A program made the translations under genes and the position numbers. Positions 60,290-64,000 of a DNA stretch of 64,000 nt are shown piece after piece. The notes below the pieces were generated by a model. The model was not told the origin of the DNA. It was given only the letters and a program-made list of their open reading frames with translations, and did no database searches. This DNA is from Aquilaria yunnanensis (taxonomy: Eukaryota; Streptophyta; Magnoliopsida; Malvales; Thymelaeaceae): the NCBI GenBank assembly GCA_039654915.1, contig CM077594.1, positions 98,656,893-98,720,892 on the forward strand, written 5' to 3'. How positions within the stretch are numbered: the stretch's first letter is position 1; each line of letters opens with the position of its first letter.

Positions 60290-60666
60290 TCTGGCCCACT
60301 AGATCTTGATTCGATAGTTCTTCCAGAGCTTTTCCATCTTGTGGCGACACTAGACGATGGTCTCGGTAGGGGAGGCGGTTGCACAACACCGTGAAATAGC
60401 TTCCACCACCTCTTGCTAATGTGTGGCCTTGAGATAGCATACCACTTGTCACAATACGCATCGATCAAGGCAACAGTCTCATTAGGAGACCATCAAGGGG
60501 GTGATAATCGACGCGATTCGACATGCAACCGTGCAGTAGGAATATTGAGCGAGGAATCGAGCAACAGCGCGGGGAGAGCAAAAGCGGCTTTGAAAGGTGA
60601 CTGCGGCGATGTGTCTGTGGAAGGATCTTAGGGAGGCGGAGGAAAGGGCGATGATTCATTGGACAT
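60290..60666 (-). pseudogene. Trihelix (ASIL/6B-interacting-type) transcription factor 5' fragment captured in a MULE
   Basis: On the minus strand from 60666: MSNESSPFPPPP, stop, DPSTDTSPQSPFK, then ESRRLSPP and WSPNETVALIDAYCDKWYAI, the first helix of a trihelix DNA-binding domain (conserved W and LIDAY). After degraded text comes CRHKMEKLWKNYR in another frame, matching the third helix CRHKxEKLRKRYR block. It starts at what looks like the original Met codon and stops soon after the trihelix domain. Stops at the 12th codon and in front of the Trp, plus frameshifts, disable it. Higher GC than the surrounding element. Confidence 0.78.
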
Positions 60667-61100
60667 GGTTGGGAAAAAGAATGGAAGGTGGAGGAATCGA
60701 CCAAGGCCAGAGGCGGCAGGGAGGGCTGGAGGCAGCGGGTGAGTGAGGAGAAAGGAGGGATGTGTGCTAATCCCATTAGGCCCTAAATTTCTTCATTTTT
60801 TGTAATATAGGCCCTAAATGCCTTATATGGCCAATTGCAAGCATCTATAGCTGATGATTCATTATGTCACGTGGCCAATTGTTGCAACCTGGCATGCCAC
60901 GTGACCATTTCTATTATTTTTAACACTTTCTATCTTTTAAAGATCTAAAATGGAACAAAAAATTGATGTTAAGGATGACCCATGTAAAGTTTTGATGTTA
61001 AGATCCAAAATAAAACAATAATAAAATGTTAAGGGCCATGGGTGTAACTTACCCGAAATTCACCTTTCTAATTCATACAAGGCTCGTGGTATAATTTAAA

Positions 61101-61559
61101 GGGGAAAGTTACAATTACGCCCCTGAGGTTTACATTAACCTACAGTTTGCTCCATTTATTTTTGAAAAGCTACACTTTGCCCTTGGTTCTTTCATACTAT
61201 CCGATAACAACTTCTAATACTGTAATTTAAACTATATGATAGTTATCTTCCAGTAATTACAGTCTTTTTAATATTTTTTTATAGTTAATAGATTTTTTAA
61301 ATTATCAGTTTTTTCTTTCTGTAAATACATTTTTCTATTTGTAAATGCATATCAATATTTTTTAAATGCTTGTTAGCTATGAAAAAAAATATATATATAA
61401 AATCTTAAAATTATTGAAACATGATTATCAGATAATTTAATTTAGGGTTTCAGAAGTTGTTGTCAGATACTAATAAAAAAGTAAGGGATAAAATATAGAT
61501 TTTTTAAAATAGAAAGAGCAAAATGTAGATTAAACCACATGGGCTTTTGTAATTTACAT
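61101..61559. mobile_element. MULE-type MITE (459 bp)
   Basis: A perfect 9-bp duplication TAATTTAAA flanks it (61092-61100, 61560-61568). The left arm (GGGGAAAGTTACAATTACGC, GGTTTACATTAACCTACAGT, TTTGCTCC) matches the inverted right arm (ATGTAAATTACAAAAGCCC, GGTTTAATCTACATTTTGCT) over roughly 130 bp. The interior is AT-rich and non-coding. Confidence 0.83.
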
Positions 61560-61597
61560 TAATTTAAATTCATCAGCTTTTATTTGAGTACCTCCAG

Positions 61598-62100
61598 CTA
61601 GGGGTGTGCACTATTTGACCGAAACAAAAAAAACCGTCAAACCGAATTAATTCGGTTTTTTGGTTTGACTTATTCCATTTTTCGGTTCAGTTTCGGTTTG
61701 AGGGATCGGTTAATTCAGTTACCAAATTAACCGAAATTTTTAAAAACCATTTTTTTGCTCCTAATGACCCGCTTTCTATTATCACTTGTAGGCTACCGAA
61801 ACTTATTGTTCTGGCCTAGATGACCCAACCCAACCCTCACTCCTCCTTTGTGCGTGAGGATGATGAGATTACTTAGAGAAATAAGAGAAAAACGTAAAGA
61901 AAATGCAGCTTCTATCAAGAAGATATTTGTAAATTCGGTTATTTCGGTTTCAAACCGAACCGAATTAAAATATTTCAGTTCGATTTTGATCGATTTTCTA
62001 GATGGTTTGGTTAATTCGATATGTCATGGTTAGAAACCGAAAACCGACTTAACCGGCCAATTCAATTCGGTCCAAACCGAAATAGCCGAATACCCACCCC
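61598..62100. mobile_element. hAT-type MITE, family copy 2 (503 bp)
   Basis: A perfect 8-bp target duplication ACCTCCAG flanks it (61590-61597, 62101-62108). The left end CTAGGGGTGTGCACTATTTG and the inverted right end GGGGGTGGGTATTCGGCTAT are imperfect terminal repeats rich in CCGAAA words. The middle shares extended sequence with 12523-13016. It ends about 360 bp upstream of the HS1 start codon, so it may contribute to that promoter. Confidence 0.87.
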
Positions 62101-62108
62101 CACCTCCA

Positions 62109-62458
62109 GCGAATCCTATTGGGTTCGATGGAACTGTCTTTCTCTTTATTGATGCCAATATCACGATTGAATGGCCATCGCCCTCGTTCAAGGAGTTGAC
62201 TAAGTAAATCAGATTGAATCGCGGCAGACCAGATGGAGAAGAAAAGAAGATCGGGCGAGAGAAAAGAGAGAGAGCGCGACAATGAGGAGGAAGAAGTGGT
62301 GGTGGCAAACTTGTAAATAAATCTAAACTGTTGGTGTGTTGCGCACTCTCGGAGTGTTTTATGTCCTTCGCGGCTTCGCCCTCCCTCACAATGAAAACAA
62401 TATATAGTGGCTGATTTCCACCTACTGGAAAACTCCACGGGCGGAAAGCAGAGAAACG
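62109..62458 (+). promoter_or_regulatory. HS1 promoter and 5' leader region
   Basis: A 350-bp gap between the MITE duplication and the HS1 start. Contains TATATAGT near 62401, only about 58 bp before the ATG, which could be a TATA box with a short leader. The minus-strand open frames here read through both promoter and MITE and are not genes. Confidence 0.4.
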
Positions 62459-63564
62459 ATGTCGGTGGCGGAGGCAAAGGTGGTGGTGAAGCACGTGCTG
62501 CTGGCCAAGTTCAAAGACGAAACGCAGCCTGAAAAAATCCAAGAGCTCATTAAAGATTACGCCGGTCTCGTTCCTCAGATCGAACCCATGAAGGCTTTCG
62601 AATGGTAACCTCAAACGCCTGCTCTCTACTCCCTTCCCCTGTTCTCTCATTTTCTTGTCTTCCGAATGTTCCAATCCAAGATAATAGTCTTGTAGGCAGT
62701 AGTAGTTTTCAGATCCACGCACAGGTAGACAGCTTGCTGATTCAATGTTTATTTCATTCTGTCTTTCTGATCCATAAACTGGGTATTGGTTTACTTATGG
62801 TTGTGGAGATTGATTGCTTGCGTTTACTGGGTCAATCATTAGTGTTACTGCTACTAACCAAAGCCAGCTAATTCATGGACCCATATTGGAAAAAGGGGGG
62901 GGGGGGGGGGGGATAAAGTTCAGCAATTGAATGAACTCTCCAAGTTTCTGTGCTAACTGGTATAAAGTACCACCAAAACAGTTCTGGAATTCCACTCTTT
63001 TGTGTCTGGGGCTCTCGCTGTTCCGCTCGCTCCTGTGTGAAAATGCTTTCGTCTCTTTATAGAGAAGACAATTTGTGAACAAATCTAGGTACAAGTTTCC
63101 TACTGTTTTTGTATTGCTAGGAGTACCAGATAGTGCGATAGGTAAATGATTAAGCCATTTTGTTTTTTGTTTAGTCTAGTCATCCTTAATTCTGGTGCCT
63201 TAATTCTGGTGAAAATCATTGTATGTGTTTCTCAGTATGTATTCGTTCTCTGCGCTAGATCTTTTGACCAGGTGGTTGTTATGGTAAAGATCCACAGAAC
63301 CATAAAAGCTAACAAGACTATATTACAGTTTAATCCAATTCATCGAGCATAAAGTCTCAACATTTGCATTTCAGGGGTACTGACGTGAGCATAGAGAATA
63401 TGCATCAAGGCTTCACCCATATTTTTATCTCTACATTTGAGAGCACCGAAGGTATTGCAGAGTATGTAGCTCATCCTGTTCACGTTGAGTTTGCGAACTT
63501 GTTCCTGGCAGAGCTGGACAAAGTCATTGTATTTGACTACAAACCAACCAGTGTTCAGCTCTGA
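62459..63564 (+). CDS. HS1: Stress-response A/B barrel domain protein, HS1-type
   Basis: Small dimeric alpha/beta-barrel (Dabb) protein related to Arabidopsis heat-stable protein 1, for which antifungal activity has been reported. Two exons, 62459-62604 and 63375-63564; the junction splits Trp codon TG/G; 336 nt, 111 aa, the usual length. The first strand VVKHVLLAKFKD and the helix PEKIQELIKDYAGLVPQI, then IEPMKAFEWGTDVSIENMHQ, FTHIFISTFES and YVAHPVHVEFANLFLAELDK with the conserved YxxHPxHxxF pattern, and the final strand VIVFDYKP, make a complete barrel. The ATG was chosen as the first in frame and fits the domain start. The 770-bp intron contains an 18-base G run at 62895-62912. Frame is intact. 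Confidence 0.95.
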
Positions 63565-64000
63565 AAAACAAGGCAAGGGCGTGCAAATAACCTCCAGAAT
63601 CCAGAAATATCATACACTATCAGTTAAGATCTTTTGAGGGCCCTTTGCCACATTTTCAGTTGAATAATTTTTGAACATCTATTGGATTATATTTGCCTGT
63701 AGTTTGTAATACTACCGCCTACAGTTGTGTTGGATGAACATGGAAGGCACTTCTATTGCAGTTGATAATTTCAACTGTCTTTTTATGTTGGTTGTCTATC
63801 TTATGTATTGACAGACCTCTATATTCTGTTACATAAAATTTTCTCCACGGCTTTGGAATTACATGTTTTAGAAAACATTGAAGAGATACTATAACATACG
63901 TCTAGCTGTATAAAATTGATTAGGGTCTCTGTTGGAGCAGAAAATTAGAAATAACAAGCAGGATGCTACATATATCTTGCAACTCCCGACTGCGCTCGGC
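63565..64000 (+). other. HS1 3' UTR and window end
   Basis: T-rich downstream sequence typical of a plant 3' UTR. No other gene is seen before the window ends. Confidence 0.45.

Larger units (their letters stand above)
59272..61054. mobile_element. Pack-MULE carrying a trihelix gene fragment (1.8 kb)
   Basis: The left end GGGTAAATTGCACCCATAGC with arm (CCTAACCTTTTATTATTATT, GACCCTAACTTCAAAATC) pairs with the inverted right end GGGTAAGTTACACCCATGGC and its arm. Flanks GAAGTTCACC (59262-59271) and GAAATTCACC (61055-61064) match at 9 of 10 bases. Terminal arms belong to the same family as 32408-34796. Inside are a hAT MITE (59575-60103) and a trihelix gene fragment (60666-60290). No transposase. 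Confidence 0.83.

Noticed and set aside
60161..60394. 77-codon plus-strand open frame in the second Pack-MULE
   Set aside because: It is antisense to the trihelix fragment, which matches a family on the minus strand.
62030..62722. 230-codon minus-strand open frame over the HS1 first exon
   Set aside because: It runs antisense through the hAT MITE end, the HS1 promoter and exon 1, with no family resemblance. The plus-strand HS1 exon explains the coding signal.

Overview
This is a 64 kb window of plant nuclear DNA, almost certainly a eudicot. Genes carry many GT-AG introns, intergenic DNA is AT-rich, and the encoded proteins (chloroplast ribosomal protein S1, galactinol synthase, a UPL6-type HECT ligase, NBS-LRR fragments) are plant families. 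I cannot fix the species.

Four genes look intact, and their reading frames close across every splice junction I assigned: a UPL6-type HECT ubiquitin ligase (13562-27092, +, 26 exons, 1032 aa), chloroplast ribosomal protein S1 (35498-37928, -, 7 exons, 411 aa), galactinol synthase (54877-56183, +, 4 exons, 327 aa) and an HS1-type stress-response A/B-barrel protein (62459-63564, +, 2 exons, 111 aa). UPL6 and HS1 are neighbours in Arabidopsis (AT3G17205 and AT3G17210, from memory), so the window looks like an ancestral UPL6-HS1 interval expanded by about 35 kb.

Layout: 1-1600 holds a minus-strand plant mobile-domain/Ulp1-type gene broken by a stop. 5.9-12.1 kb is a mosaic of broken gene pieces: an NBS-LRR pseudogene split by a CNOT3-like segment that kept its introns, then a piece of the meiotic helicase MER3/HFM1. 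UPL6 follows, with two related ~152-bp MITEs in its introns. 28.2-35.0 kb is a degenerate hAT transposon with an exact 8-bp target duplication and at least four other elements nested in it. RPS1 starts 485 bp further on. 39.1-43.4 kb is a decayed Ty1/copia element with both LTRs and a 5-bp target duplication. 43.4-54 kb is AT-rich and repeat-rich and includes a Pack-MULE carrying a UDP-glycosyltransferase pseudogene. GolS sits at 55 kb behind a promoter with G-box/ABRE and DRE cores. 59.3-62.1 kb has a second Pack-MULE (trihelix fragment) containing a hAT MITE, then two more MITEs, then HS1.

The main theme is gene-fragment capture and nested DNA transposons. At least three MULE-type elements with 8-10 bp flanking duplications carry recognisable host gene pieces (UGT, ROH1/DUF793, trihelix), and two more host gene segments (CNOT3, MER3) were copied with introns into the region upstream of UPL6. 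I found no operon-like or CRISPR-like system and nothing that demands a wholly new biological mechanism. The mosaic and nested structures are what deserve follow-up.
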